Origin: Piscicola geometra
Lineage: Eukaryota; Annelida; Clitellata; Hirudinida; Piscicolidae
Direction: 5' to 3'
DNA: 64,000 bases
Assembly: GCA_943735955.1 (NCBI GenBank)
Contig: CALSEQ010000033.1
Coordinates: 1,085,001 to 1,149,000, forward strand
The translations under genes were made by a program, and so were the position numbers. The notes beneath the pieces are model-generated. The model saw only the letters and a list, made by a program, of their open reading frames with translations, was not told where the DNA came from and made no database searches. Within the stretch, counting starts at the first letter, position 1. Each line of letters opens with the position of its first letter. This document shows positions 14,019-29,700 of the stretch, in pieces.

Positions 14019-17000
14019 ATATGCAATATATGTAAATCTGCAATATATGTAAAAATGCAATATATGTAAATATGCAATATACGTAAATATGCAATATATG
14101 TAAAGATGCAAATATGCAATATATGCAAATATGCAATATATGCAAATATGCAATATATGTAAATATGCAATTTATGTAAATATGCAATATATGTAAATAT
14201 GCAATATATGTAAATATGCAATATATGTAAATATGCAATATATGTAAATATGCAATATATGTAAATATGCAAATATGCAATATATGCAAATATGCACTAT
14301 ATGCAAATATGCAATATATGTAAATATGCAATATATGTAAATATGCAGTATATGTAAATATGCAATTTATGTAAATATGCAATATATGTAAATATGCAAT
14401 ATATGTAAATATGCAATATATGTAAAGATGCAATATATGTAAATATGCAATATATGTAAATATGCAATATATGCAAATATGCAATATATGCAAATATGCA
14501 ATATATGTAAATATGCAATATATGTAAATATGCAATATATGTAAATATGCAATATATGTAAATATGCAATATATGTAAATATGCAATATATGCAAATATG
14601 CATTATATGTAAATATGCAATATATGTAAATATGCAATATATGTAAATATGCAAATATGCAATATATGCAAATATGCAATATATGTAAATATGCAATATA
14701 TGTAAATATGCAATATATGTAAATATGCAAATATGCAATATATGCAAATATGCAATATATTTAAATATGCAATATATGTAAATATGCAATATATGTAAAT
14801 ATGCAATATATGTAAATATGCAATATATGTAAATATGCAATATATGTAAATATGCAAATATGCAATATATGCAAATATGCAATATATGTAAATATGCAAT
14901 ATATGTAAATATGCAATATATGTAAATATGCAATATATGTAAATATGCAAAATATGTAAATATGCAATATATGTAAATATGCATTATATGTAAATATGCA
15001 AATATGCAATATATGCAAACATGCAATATATGCAAATATGCAATATATGTAAATATGCAATATATGTAAATATGCAATATATGTAAATATGCAATATATG
15101 TAAATATGCAATATATGTAAATATGCAAATATGCAATATATGCAAATATGCAATATATGCAAATATGCAATATATTTAAATATGCAATATATGTAAATAT
15201 GCAAATATGCAATATATGCAAATATGCAATATATGCAAATATGCAATATATGTAAATATGCAATATATGTAAATATGCAATATATGTAAATATGCAATAT
15301 ATGTAAATATGCAATATATGTAAATATGCAATATATGTAAATATGCAATATATGTAAATATGCAACATATGTAAATATGCAATATATGTAAATATGCAAT
15401 ATATGTAAATATGCAATATATGCAAATATGCAATATATGTAAATATGCAATATATGTAAATATGAAATATATGTTAATATGCAATATATGTAAATATGCA
15501 ATATATGTAAATATGCAATATATGTAAATATGCAATATATGTAAATATGCAATTAATGTAAATACGCAATATTTGTAAATATGCAATTTATGTAAATATG
15601 CAATATATGTAAATATGCAAATATGCAATATATGCAAATATGCAATATATGCAAATATGCAAGATATGTAAATATGCTATATATGTAAATATGCAATATA
15701 TGTAAATATGCAATATATGTAAATATGCAATATATGTAACTATGCAAATATGCAATATATGCAAATATGCAATATATGCTAATATGCAATATATGTAAAT
15801 ATGCAATATATGTAAATCTGCAATATATGTAAATATGCAATATATGTAAATATGCAATATACGTAAATATGCAATATATGTAAAGATGCAAATATGCAAT
15901 ATATGCAAATATGCAATATATGCAAATATGCAATATATGTAAATATGCAATTTATGTAAATATGCAATATATGTAAATATGCAATATATGTAAATATGCA
16001 ATATATGTAAATATGCAATATATGTAAATATGCAATATATGTAAAAATGCAAATATGCAATATATGCAAATATGCACTATATGCAAATATGCAATGTATG
16101 TAAATATGCAATATATGTAAATATGCAGTATATGTAAATATGCAATTTATGTAAATATGCAATATATGTAAATATGCAATATATGTAAATATGCAATATA
16201 TGTAAAGATGCAATATATGTAAATATGCAATATATGTAAATATGCAATATATGCAAATATGCAATATATGCAAATATGCAATATATGTAAATATGCAATA
16301 TATGTAAATATGCAATATATGTAAATATGCAATATATGTAAATATGCAATATATGCAAATATGCATTATATGTAAATATGCAATATATGTAAATATGCAA
16401 TATATGTAAATATGCAAATATGCAATATATGCAAATATGCAATATATGTAAATATGCAATATATGTAAATATGCAATATATGTAAATATGCAAATATGCA
16501 ATATATGCAAATATGCAATATATTTAAATATGCAATATATGTAAATATGCAATATATGTAAATATGCAATATATGTAAATATGCAGTATATGTAAATATG
16601 CAATATATGTAAATATGCAAATATGCAATATATGCAAATATGCAATAGATGTAAATATGCAATATATGTAAATATGCAATATATGTAAATATGCAATATA
16701 TGTAAATATGCAAAATATGTAAATATGCAATATATGTAAATATGCATTATATGTAAATATGCAAATATGCAATATATGCAAACATGCAATATATGCAAAT
16801 ATGCAATATATGTAAATATGCAATATATGTAAATATGCAATATATGTAAATATGCAATATATGTAAATATGCAATATATGTAAATATGCAAATATGCAAT
16901 ATATGCAAATATGCAATATATGCAAATATGCAATATATTTAAATATGCAATATATGTAAATATGCAAATATGCAATATATGCAAATATGCAATATATGCA

Positions 17001-17300
17001 AATATGCAATATATGTAAATATGCAATATATGTAAATATGCAATATATGTAAATATGCAATATATGTAAATATGCAATATATGTAAATATGCAATATATG
17101 TAAATATGCAATATATGTAAATATGCAATATATGTAAATATGCAATAGATGTAATTTTGCAATATATGTAAATAGGCAATATATGTAAATATGCAATATA
17201 TGTAATTTTGCAATATATGTAAATAGGCAATATATGTAAATATGCAAATATGCAATATATGCAAATATGCAATATATGCAAATATGCAATATATGCAAAT
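13951..17300. repeat. ~1.78-kb tandem duplication
   Basis: Rare variants recur at an offset of 1780 bp: tatatgtaactatgc at 13951/15731 and gcactatatgc at 14294/16074. Further right the offset falls to 1763 bp, as with aaacatgc at 15017/16780, so one copy differs by a single 17-bp monomer. Edges are approximate. Confidence 0.75.
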
Positions 17301-19023
17301 ATGCAATATATGTAAATATGCAATCTATGTAAATATGCAATATATGTAAATATGCAATATATGTAAATATGCAATATATTTAAATATGCAATATATGTAA
17401 ATATGCGATTTATGTAAATATGCAATATATGTAAATATGCAAATATGCAATAGATGCAAATATGCAATATATGCAAATCTGCAATATAGGTAAATATGCA
17501 ATATATGTAAATATGCAAATATGCAATATATGCAAACATGCAATATATGCAAATATGCAATATATGTAAATATGCAATATATGTAAATATGCAATATATG
17601 TAAATATGCAATATATGTAAATATGCAATATATGTAAATATGCAATATATGTAATTATGCAATATATGTAAATATGCAATATATGTAAAGATGCAATATA
17701 TGTAAATATGCAATATATGTAAATATGCAATATATGTAAATATGCAATATATGTAAATATGCAATATATGTAAATATGCAATATATGTAAATATGCAATA
17801 TATGTAAATATGCAAATATGCAATATATGCAAATATGCAATATATGCAAATATGCAATATATTTAAATATGCAATATATGTAAATATGCAAATATGCAAT
17901 ATATGCAAATATGCAATATATGCAAATATGCAATATATGTAAATATACAATATATGTAAATATGCAATATATGTAAATATGCAATATATGTAAATATGCA
18001 ATATATGTAAATATGCAATATATGTAAATATGCAATATATGTAAATATGCAATATATGTAAATATGCAATATATGTAAATATGCAATAGATGTAATTTTG
18101 CAATATATGTAAATAGGCAATATATGTAAATATGCAATATATGTAATTTTGCAATATATGTAAATAGGCAATATATGTAAATATGCAAATATGCAATATA
18201 TGCAAATATGCAATATATGCAAATATGCAATATATGCAAATATGCAATATATGTAAATATGCAATCTATGTAAATATGCAATATATGTAAATATGCAATA
18301 TATGTAAATATGCAATATATTTAAATATGCAATATATGTAAATATGCGATTTATGTAAATATGCAATATATGTAAATATGCAAATATGCAATAGATGCGA
18401 ATATGCAATATATGCAAATCTGCAATATAGGTAAATATGCAATATATGTAAATATGCAAATATGCAATATATGCAAACATGCAATATATGCAAATATGCA
18501 ATATATGTAAATATGCAATATATGTAAATATGCAATATATGTAAATATGCAATATATGTAAATATGCAATATATGTAAATATGCAATATATGTAATTATG
18601 CAATATATGTAAATATGCAATATATGTAAAGATGCAATATATGTAAATATGCAATATATGTAAATATGCAATATATGTAAATATGCAATATATGTAAATA
18701 TGCAATATATGTAAATATGCAATATATGTAAATATGCAATATATGTAATTATGCAATATATGTAAATATGCAATATATGTAAAGATGCAATATATGTAAA
18801 TATGCAATATATGTAAATATGCAATATATGCAAATATGCAATATATGTAAATATGCAATATAGGTAAATATGCAATATATGTAAATATGCAATATATTTA
18901 AATATGCAATATATGTAAATATGCAATCTATGTAAATATGCATTATATGTAAATATGCAATTAATGTAAATATGCAATATATGTAAATATGCAATATATG
19001 TAAATATGCAATATATGTAAATA
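17142..19023. repeat. 941-bp tandem duplication
   Basis: The distinctive pair gcaatagatgtaattttgc followed by aataggc starts at 17142 and 18083. The block with caatctatg, gcgatttatg and aaatctgcaatatagg follows at the same 941-bp offset. A small difference (caatagatgcaaat against caatagatgcgaat) separates the two copies. Confidence 0.75.
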
Positions 19024-19084
19024 TGCAAATATGCAATATATGCAAATATGCAATATATGCAAATATGCAATATATGTAAATATG

Positions 19085-21530
19085 CTATATATGTAAATAT
19101 GCAATATATGTAAATATGCAATATATGTAAATATGCAATATATGTAAATATGCAATATATGTAAATATGCAATATATGTAAATATGCAAATATGCAATAT
19201 ATGCAAATATGCAATATATGCAAATATGCAATATATGCAAAAATGCAATATATGTAAATATGCGATATATGTAAATATGCAATATATGTAAATATGCAAA
19301 TATGCAATATATGCAAATATGCAATATATGCAAATCTGCAATATAGGTAAATATGCAATATATGTAAATATGCAAATATGCAATATATGCAAATATGCAA
19401 TATATGCAAATATGCAATATATGTAAATATGCAATATATGTAAATATGCAATATATGTAAATATGCAATATATGTAAATATGCAATATATGTAAATATGC
19501 AATATATGTAAATATGCAATATATGTAATTATGCAATAGATGTAAATATGCAATATATGTAAAGATGCAATATATGTAAATATGCAATATATGTAAATAT
19601 GCAATATATGCAAATATGCAATATATGTAAATATGCAATATATGTAAATATGCAATATATGTAAATAGGCAATATATGTAAATATGCAATATCTGTAAAT
19701 ATGCAAATATGCAATATATGCAAATATGCAATATATGCAAATATGCAATATATGTAAATATGCAATATATGTAAATATGCAATATATGTAGTTATGCAAT
19801 ATATGTAAATATGCAATATATGTAAATATGCAATATATGTAAATATGCAATATATGTAAATATGCAATAAATGTAAATATGCAATATATGTAAATATGCA
19901 AATATGCAATATATGAAAATATGCAATATATGCAAAAATGCAATATATGTAAATATGCAATATATGTAAAAATGCAATATATGTAAATATGCAATATATG
20001 TAAATATGCAATATATGTAAATATGCAATATATGTAATTATGCAATATATGTAAATATGCAATATATGTAAATATGCAAATATGCAATATATGCAAATAT
20101 GCAATATATGCAAATATGCAATATATGCAAATATGCAATATATGTAAATATGCAATCTATGTAAATATGCAATATATGTAAATATGCAATATATGTAAAT
20201 ATGCAATATATTTAAATATGCAATATATGTAAATATGCGATATAGGTAAATATGCAATATATGTAAATATGCAAATATGCAATATATGCAAATATGCAAT
20301 ATATGCAAATATGCAATATATGTAAATATGCAATATATGTTAATATGCAATATATGTAAATATGCAATATATGTAAATATGCAAATATGCAATATATGCA
20401 AATATGCAATATAAGCAAATATGCAATATATGCAAAAATGCAATATATGTAAATATGCGATATATGTAAATATGCAATATATGTAAATATGCAAATATGC
20501 AATATATGCAAATATGCAATATATGCAAATCTGCAATATAGGTAAATATGCAATATATGTAAATATGCAAATATGCAATATATGCAAATATGCAATATAT
20601 GCAAATATGCAATATATGTAAATATGCAATATATGTAAATATGCAATATATGTAAATATGCAATATATGTAAATATGCAATATATATAAATATGCAATAT
20701 ATGTAAATATGCAATATATGTAATTATGCAATAGATGTAAATATGCAATATATGTAAAGATGCAATATATGTAAATATGCAATATATGTAAATATGCAAT
20801 ATATGCAAATATGCAATATATGTAAATATGCAATATATGTAAATATGCAATATATGTAAATAGGCAATATATGTAAATATGCAATATCTGTAAATATGCA
20901 AATATGCAATATATGCAAATATGCAATATATGCAAATATGCAATATATGTAAATATGCAATATATGTAAATATGCAATATATGTAGTTATGCAATATATG
21001 TAAATATGCAATATATGTAAATATGCAATATATGTAAATATGCAATATATGTAAATATGCAATAAATGTAAATATGCAATATATGTAAATATGCAAATAT
21101 GCAATATATGAAAATATGCAATATATGCAAAAATGCAATATATGTAAATATGCAATATATGTAAAAATGCAATATATGTAAATATGCAATATATGTAAAT
21201 ATGCAATATATGTAAATATGCAATATATGTAATTATGCAATATATGTAAATATGCAATATATGTAAATATGCAAATATGCAATATATGCAAATATGCAAT
21301 ATATGCAAATATGCAATATATGCAAATATGCAATATATGTAAATATGCAATCTATGTAAATATGCAATATATGTAAATATGCAATATATGTAAATATGCA
21401 ATATATTTAAATATGCAATATATGTAAATATGCGATATAGGTAAATATGCAATATATGTAAATATGCAAATATGCAATATATGCAAATATGCAATATATG
21501 CAAATATGCAATATATGTAAATATGCAATA
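19085..21530. repeat. 1195-bp tandem duplication
   Basis: The offset is constant at 1195 bp for several rare variants: aaatctgc at 19332/20527, gtagttatgc at 19789/20984, and the neighbouring caatatctg and caatatatgaaaat variants. The copies differ at a few sites, for example ataagcaaat near 20412 and tatataaat near 20688, both only in the second copy. Confidence 0.78.
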
Positions 21531-22664
21531 TATGTTAATATGCAATATATGTAAATATGCAATATATGTAAATATGCAATATATGTAAATATGCAATATA
21601 TGTAAATATGCAATATATGTAATTATGCAATATATGTAAATATGCAATATATGTAAAGATAGCAATATATGTAAATATGCAATATATGTAAATATGCAAT
21701 ATATGCAAATATGCAATATATGTAAATATGCAATAAATGTAAATATGCAATATATGTAAATATGCAATATATGTAAATATGCAATATATGTAAATATGCA
21801 ATCTATGTAAATAAGCATTATATGTAAATATGCAATTAATGTAAATATGCAATATATGTAAATATGCAATATATGTAAATATGCAATATATGTAAATATG
21901 CAAATATGCAATATATGCAAATATGCAATATATGCAAATATGCAATATATGTAAATATGCTATATATGTAAATATGCAATATATGTAAATATGCAATATA
22001 TGCAAATATGCAATATATGCAAATATGCAATATATGCAAATATGCAATATATGCTAATATGCAATACATGTAATTATGCAATATATGTAAATATGCAATA
22101 TATGTAAATATGCAATATATGTAAATATGCAATATATGTAAATATGCAATATATGTAATTATGCAATATATGTAAATATGCAATATATGTAAAGATGCAA
22201 TATATGTAAATATGCAATATATGTTAATATGCAATATATGCAAATATGCAATATATGTAAATATGCAATATATGTAAATATGCAATATATGTAAATATGC
22301 AATATATGTAAATATGCAATATATGTAAATATGCAATCTATGTAAATATGCATTATATGTAAATATGCAATTAATGTAAATATGCAATATATGTAAATAT
22401 GCAATATATGTAAATATGCAATATATGTAAATATGCAAATATGCAATATATGCAAATATGCAATATATGCAAATATGCAATATATGTAAATATGCTATAT
22501 ATTTAAATATGCAATATATGTAAATATGCAATATATGTAAATATGCAATATATGTAAATATGCAATATATTTAAATATGCAATATATGTAAATATGCAAA
22601 TATGCAATATATGCAAATATGCAATATATGCAAATATGCAATATATGCAAATATGCAATATATG

Positions 22665-24106
22665 CTAATATGCAATACATGTAATTATGCAATATATGTA
22701 AATATGCAATATATGTAAATATGCAATATATGTAAATATGCAATATATGTAATTTTGCAATATATGTAAATAGGCAATATATGTAAATATGCAAATATGC
22801 AATATATGCAAATATGCAATATATGCAAATATGCAATATATGCAAATATGCAATATATGTAAATATGCAATCTATGTAAATATGCAATATATGTAAATAT
22901 GCAATATATGTAAATATGCAATATATTTAAATATGCCATATATGTAAATATGCGATTTATGTAAATATGCAATATATGTAAATATGCAAATATGCAATAT
23001 ATGCAAATATGCAATATATGCAAATCTGCAATATAGGTAAATATGCAATATATGTAAATATGCAAATATGCAATATATGCAAACATGCAATATATGCAAA
23101 TATGCAATATATGTAAATATGCAATATATGTAAATATGCAATATATGTAAATATGCAATATATGTAAATATGCAATATATGTAAATATGCAATATATGTA
23201 ATTATGCAATATATGTAAATATGCAATATATGTAAAGATGCAATATATGTAAATATGCAATATATGTAAATATGCAATATATGTAAATATGCAATATATG
23301 TAAATATGCAATATATGTAAATATGCAATATATGTAATTATGCAATATATGTAAATATGCAATATATGCAAATATGCAATATATGCTAATATGCAATACA
23401 TGTAATTATGCAATATATGTAAATATGCAATATATGTAAATATGCAATATATGTAAATATGCAATATATGTAATTTTGCAATATATGTAAATAGGCAATA
23501 TATGTAAATATGCAAATATGCAATATATGCAAATATGCAATATATGCAAATATGCAATATATGCAAATATGCAATATATGTAAATATGCAATCTATGTAA
23601 ATATGCAATATATGTAAATATGCAATATATGTAAATATGCAATATATTTAAATATGCCATATATGTAAATATGCGATTTATGTAAATATGCAATATATGT
23701 AAATATGCAAATATGCAATATATGCAAATATGCAATATATGCAAATCTGCAATATAGGTAAATATGCAATATATGTAAATATGCAAATATGCAATATATG
23801 CAAACATGCAATATATGCAAATATGCAATATATGTAAATATGCAATATATGTAAATATGCAATATATGTAAATATGCAATATATGTAAATATGCAATATA
23901 TGTAAATATGCAATATATGTAATTATGCAATATATGTAAATATGCAATATATGTAAAGATGCAATATATGTAAATATGCAATATATGTAAATATGCAATA
24001 TATGTAAATATGCAATATATGTAAATATGCAATATATGTAAATATGCAATATATGTAATTATGCAATATATGTAAATATGCAATATATGTAAATATGCAA
24101 ATATGC
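22665..24106. repeat. 721-bp tandem duplication
   Basis: aattttgcaatatatg occurs at 22751 and 23472. The surrounding variants (caatacatgtaattatgc before; caatctatg, gccatatatg, gcgatttatg, aaatctgcaatatagg and aaacatgc after) all repeat at an offset of 721 bp. Over the stretch I compared, the copies look identical. Confidence 0.8.
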
Positions 24107-25240
24107 AATATATGCAAATATGCAATATATGCAAATATGCAATATATGCAAATATGCAATATATGTAAATATGCAATCTATGTAAATATGCAATATATGT
24201 AAATATGCAATATATGTAAATATGCAATATATTTAAATATGCAATATATGTAAATATGCGATATATGTAAATATGCAATATATGTAAATATGCAAATATG
24301 CAATATATGCAAATATGCAATATATGCAAATCTGCAATATAGGTAAATATGCAATATATGTAAATATGCAAATATGCAATATATGCAAATATGCAATATA
24401 TGCAAATATGCAATATATGTAAATATGCAATATATGTAAATATGCAATATATGTAAATATGCAATATATGTAAATATGCAATATATGTAAATATGCAATA
24501 TATGTAATTATGCAATATATGTAAATATGCAATATATGTAAAGATGCAATATATGTAAATATGCAATATATGTAAATATGCAATATATGCAAATATGCAA
24601 TATATGTAAATATGCAATATATGTAAATATGCAATATATGTAAATATGCAATATATGTAAATATGCAATATATTTAAATATGCAATCTATGTAAATATGC
24701 ATTATATGTAAATATGCAATTAATGTAAATATGCAATATATGTAAATATGCAATATATGTAAATATGCAATATATGTGAATATGCAAATATGCAATATAT
24801 GCAAATATGCAATATATGCAAATATGCAATATATGTAAATATGCTATATATGTAAATATGCAATATATGTAAATATGCAATATATGTAAATATGCAATAT
24901 ATGTAAATATGCAATATATGTAAATATGCAATATATGTAAATATGCAAATATGCAATATATGCAAATATGCAATATATGCAAATATGCAATATATGCAAA
25001 TATGCAATATATGCAAATATGCAATATATGCTAATATGAAATACATGTAATTATGCAATATATGTAAATATGCAATATATGTAAATATGCAATATATGTA
25101 AATATGCAAATATGCAATATATGCAAATATGCAATATATGCAAATATGCAATATATGTAAATATGCAATATATGTAAATATGCAATATATGTAAATATGC
25201 AATATATGTAAATATGCAATATATGTAAATATGCAATATA

Positions 25241-26145
25241 TGTAATTATGCAATACATGTAAATATGCAATATATGTAAAGATGCAATATATGTAAATAT
25301 GCAATATATGTAAATATGCAATATATGCAAATATGCAATATATGTAAATATGCAATATATGTAAAAATGCAATATATGTAAATATGCAATATATGTAAAT
25401 ATGCAATATATGTAAATATGCAATCTATGTAAATATGCATTATATGTAAATATGCAATTAATGTAAATATGCAATATATGTAAATATGCAATATATGTAA
25501 ATATGCAATATATGTAAATATGCAAATATGCAATATATGCAAATATGCAATATATGCAAATATGCAATATATGTAAATATGCTATATATGTAAATAGGCA
25601 ATATATGTAAATATGCAATATATGTAAATATGCAATATATGTAAATATGCAATATATGTAAATATGCAATATATGTAAATATGCAATATATGTAATTATG
25701 CAATACATGTAAATATGCAATATATGTAAAGATGCAATATATGTAAATATGCAATATATGTAAATATGCAATATATGCAAATATGCAATATATGTAAATA
25801 TGCAATATATGTAAATATGCAATATATGTAAATATGCAATATATGTAAATATGCAATATATGTAAATATGCAATCTATGTAAATATGCATTATATGTAAA
25901 TATGCAATTAATGTAAATATGCAATATATGTAAATATGCAATATATGTAAATATGCAATATATGTAAATATGCAAATATGCAATATATGCAAATATGCAA
26001 TATATGCAAATATGCAATATATGTAAATATGCTATATATGTAAATAGGCAATATATGTAAATATGCAATATATGTAAATATGCAATATATGTAAATATGC
26101 AATATATGTAAATATGCAATATATGTAAATATGCAAATATGCAAT
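25241..26145. repeat. 450-bp tandem duplication
   Basis: tgtaattatgcaatacatg starts at 25241 and 25691, followed in both by tgtaaagatgc, caatctatg, gcattatatg, gcaattaatg, gctatatatg and aataggc. One difference noticed is tgtaaaaatgc near 25373, present only in the first copy. Confidence 0.8.
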
Positions 26146-26720
26146 ATATGCAAATATGCAATATATGCAAATATGCAATATATGCTAATATGCAATACAT
26201 GTAATTATGCAATATATGTAAATATGCAATATATGTAAATATGCAATATATGTAAATATGCAATATATGTAATTTGGCAATATATGTAAATAGGCAATAT
26301 ATGTAAATATGCAAATATGCAATATATGCAAATATGCAATATATGCAAATATGCAATATATGCAAATATGCAATATATGTAAATATGCAATCTATGTAAA
26401 TATGCAATATATGTAAATATGCAATATATGTAAATATGCAATATATTTAAATATGCAATATATGTAAATATGCGATATATGTAAATATGCAATATATGTA
26501 AATATGCAAATATGCAATATATGCAAATATGCAATATATGCAAATCTGCAATATAGGTAAATATGCAATATATGTAAATATGCAAATATGCAATATATGC
26601 AAACATGCAATATATGCAAATATGCAATATATGTAAATATGCAATATATGTAAATATGCAATATATGTAAATATGCAATATATGTAAATATGCAATATAT
26701 GTAAATATGCAATATATGTA

Positions 26721-29700
26721 ATTATGCAATATATGTAAATATGCAATATATGTAAAGATGCAATATATGTAAATATGCAATATATGTAAATATGCAATAT
26801 ATGCAAATATGCAATATATGTAAATATGCAATATATGTAAATATGCAATATATGTAAATATGCAATATATGTAAATATGCAATATATGTAAATATGCAAT
26901 ATATGTAAATATGCAATATATGTAAATATGCAATATATGTAAATATGCAATATATGCAAATATGCAATATATGTAAATATGCAATATATGTAAATATGCA
27001 ATATATGTAAATATGCAATATATGTAAATATGCAAATATGCAATATATGTAAATATGCAATATATGTAAATATGCAATATATGCAAATATGCAATATATG
27101 TAAATATGCAATATATGTAAATATGCAATATATGTAAATATGCAATATATGTAAATATGCAATATATGTAAATATGCAATATATGCAAATATGCAATATA
27201 TGTAAATATGCAATATATGTAAATATGCAATATATGTAAATATGCAAATATGCAATATATGCATATATGCAATATATGCAAATATGCAATATATGTAAAT
27301 ATGCTATATATGTAAATATGCAATATATGTAAATATGCAATATATGTAAATATGCAATAAATGTAAATATGCAATATATGTAATAATGCAATATATGTAA
27401 ATATGCAATATATGTAAATATGCAATATATGTAAATATGCAATATATGTAAATATGCAAATATGCAATATATGCAAATATGCAATATATGCTAATATGCA
27501 ATATATGTAATTATGCAATATATGTAAATATGCAATATATGTAAGTATGCAATATATGTAAATATGCAGTATACGTAAATATGCAATATATGTAAATATG
27601 CAAATATGCAATATATGCAAATATGCAATATATGCAAATATGCAATATATGCAAATATGCAATATATGTAAATATGCAATATATGTAAATATGCAATATA
27701 TGTAAATATGCAATATATGTAAATATGCAATATATGTGAATATGCAATATATGTATATATGCAATATATGTAAATATGCAATATATGCAAATATGCAATA
27801 TATGTAAATATGCAATATATGTAAATATGCAATATATGTAAATATGCAATATATGTAAATATGCAATATATGTAAATATGCAATATATGTAAATATGCAT
27901 TATATGTAAATATGCAATTATTGTAAATATGCAATATATGTAAATATGCAATATATGTAAATATGCAATATATGTAAATATGCAAATATGCAATATATGC
28001 AAATATGCAATATATGCAAATATGCAATATATGTAAATATGCTATATATGTAAATATGCAATATATGTGAATATGCAATATATGTAAATATGCAATATAT
28101 GTAAATATGCAATATATGTAATAATGCAATATATGTAAATATGCAATATATGTAAATATGCAATATATGTAAATATGCAATATATGTAAATATGCAATAT
28201 ATGTAAATATGCAATATATGTAAATATGCATTATATGTAAATATGCAATTATTGTAAATATGCAATATATGTAAATATGCAATATATGTAAATATGCAAA
28301 TATGCAATATATGCAAATATGCAATATATGCAAATATGCAATATATGTAAATATGCTATATATGTAAATATGCAATATATGTGAATATGCAATATATGTA
28401 AATATGCAATATATGTAAATATGCAATATATGAAATAATGCAATATATGTAAATATGCAATATATGTAAATATGCAATATATGTAAATATGCAAATATGC
28501 AATATATGCAAATATGCAATATATGCAAATATGCAATATATGTAAATATGCTATATATGTAAATATGCAATATATGTAAATATGCAATATATGTAAATAT
28601 GCAATATATGTAAATATGCAATATATGTAATAATGCAATATATGTAAATATGCAATATATGTAAATATGCAATATATGTAAATATGCAAATATGCAATAT
28701 ATGCAAATATGCAATATATGCTAATATGCAATATATGTAATTATGCAATATATGTAAATATGCAAGATATGTAAGTATGCAATATATGTAAATATGCAGT
28801 ATACGTAAATATGCAATATATGTAAATATGCAAATATGCAATATATGCAAATATGCAATATATGCAAATATGCAATATATGCAAATATGCAATATATGTA
28901 AATATGCAATATATGTAAATATGCAATATATGTAAATATGCAATATATGTAAATATGCAATATATGTGAATATGCAATATATGTATATATGCAATATATG
29001 TAAATATGCAATATATGCAAATATGCAATATATGTAAATATGCAATATATGTAAATATGCAATATATGTAAATATGCAATATATGTAAATATGCAATATA
29101 TGTAAACATGCAATATATGCAAATATGCAATATATGTAAATATGCAATATATGTAAATATGCAATATATGTAAATATGCAATATATGTAAATATGCAATA
29201 TATGTAAATATGCAATATATGTAATTATGCAATATATGTAAATATGCAATATATGTAAAGATGCAATATATGTAAATATGCAATATATGTAAATATGCAA
29301 TATATGCAAATATGCAATATATGTAAATATGCAATATATGTAAATATGCAATATATGTAAATATGCAATATATGTAAATATGCAATATATGTAAATATGC
29401 AATATATGTAAATATGCAATATATGTAAATATGCAATATATGTAAATATGCAATATATGCAAATATGCAATATATGTAAATATGCAATATATGTAAATAT
29501 GCAATATATGTAAATATGCAATATATGTAAATATGCAAATATGCAATATATGTAAATATGCAATATATGTAAATATGCAATATATGCAAATATGCAATAT
29601 ATGTAAATATGCAATATATGTAAATATGCAATATATGTAAACATGCAATATATGTAAATATGCAATATATGTAAATATGCAATATATGCAAATATGCAAT

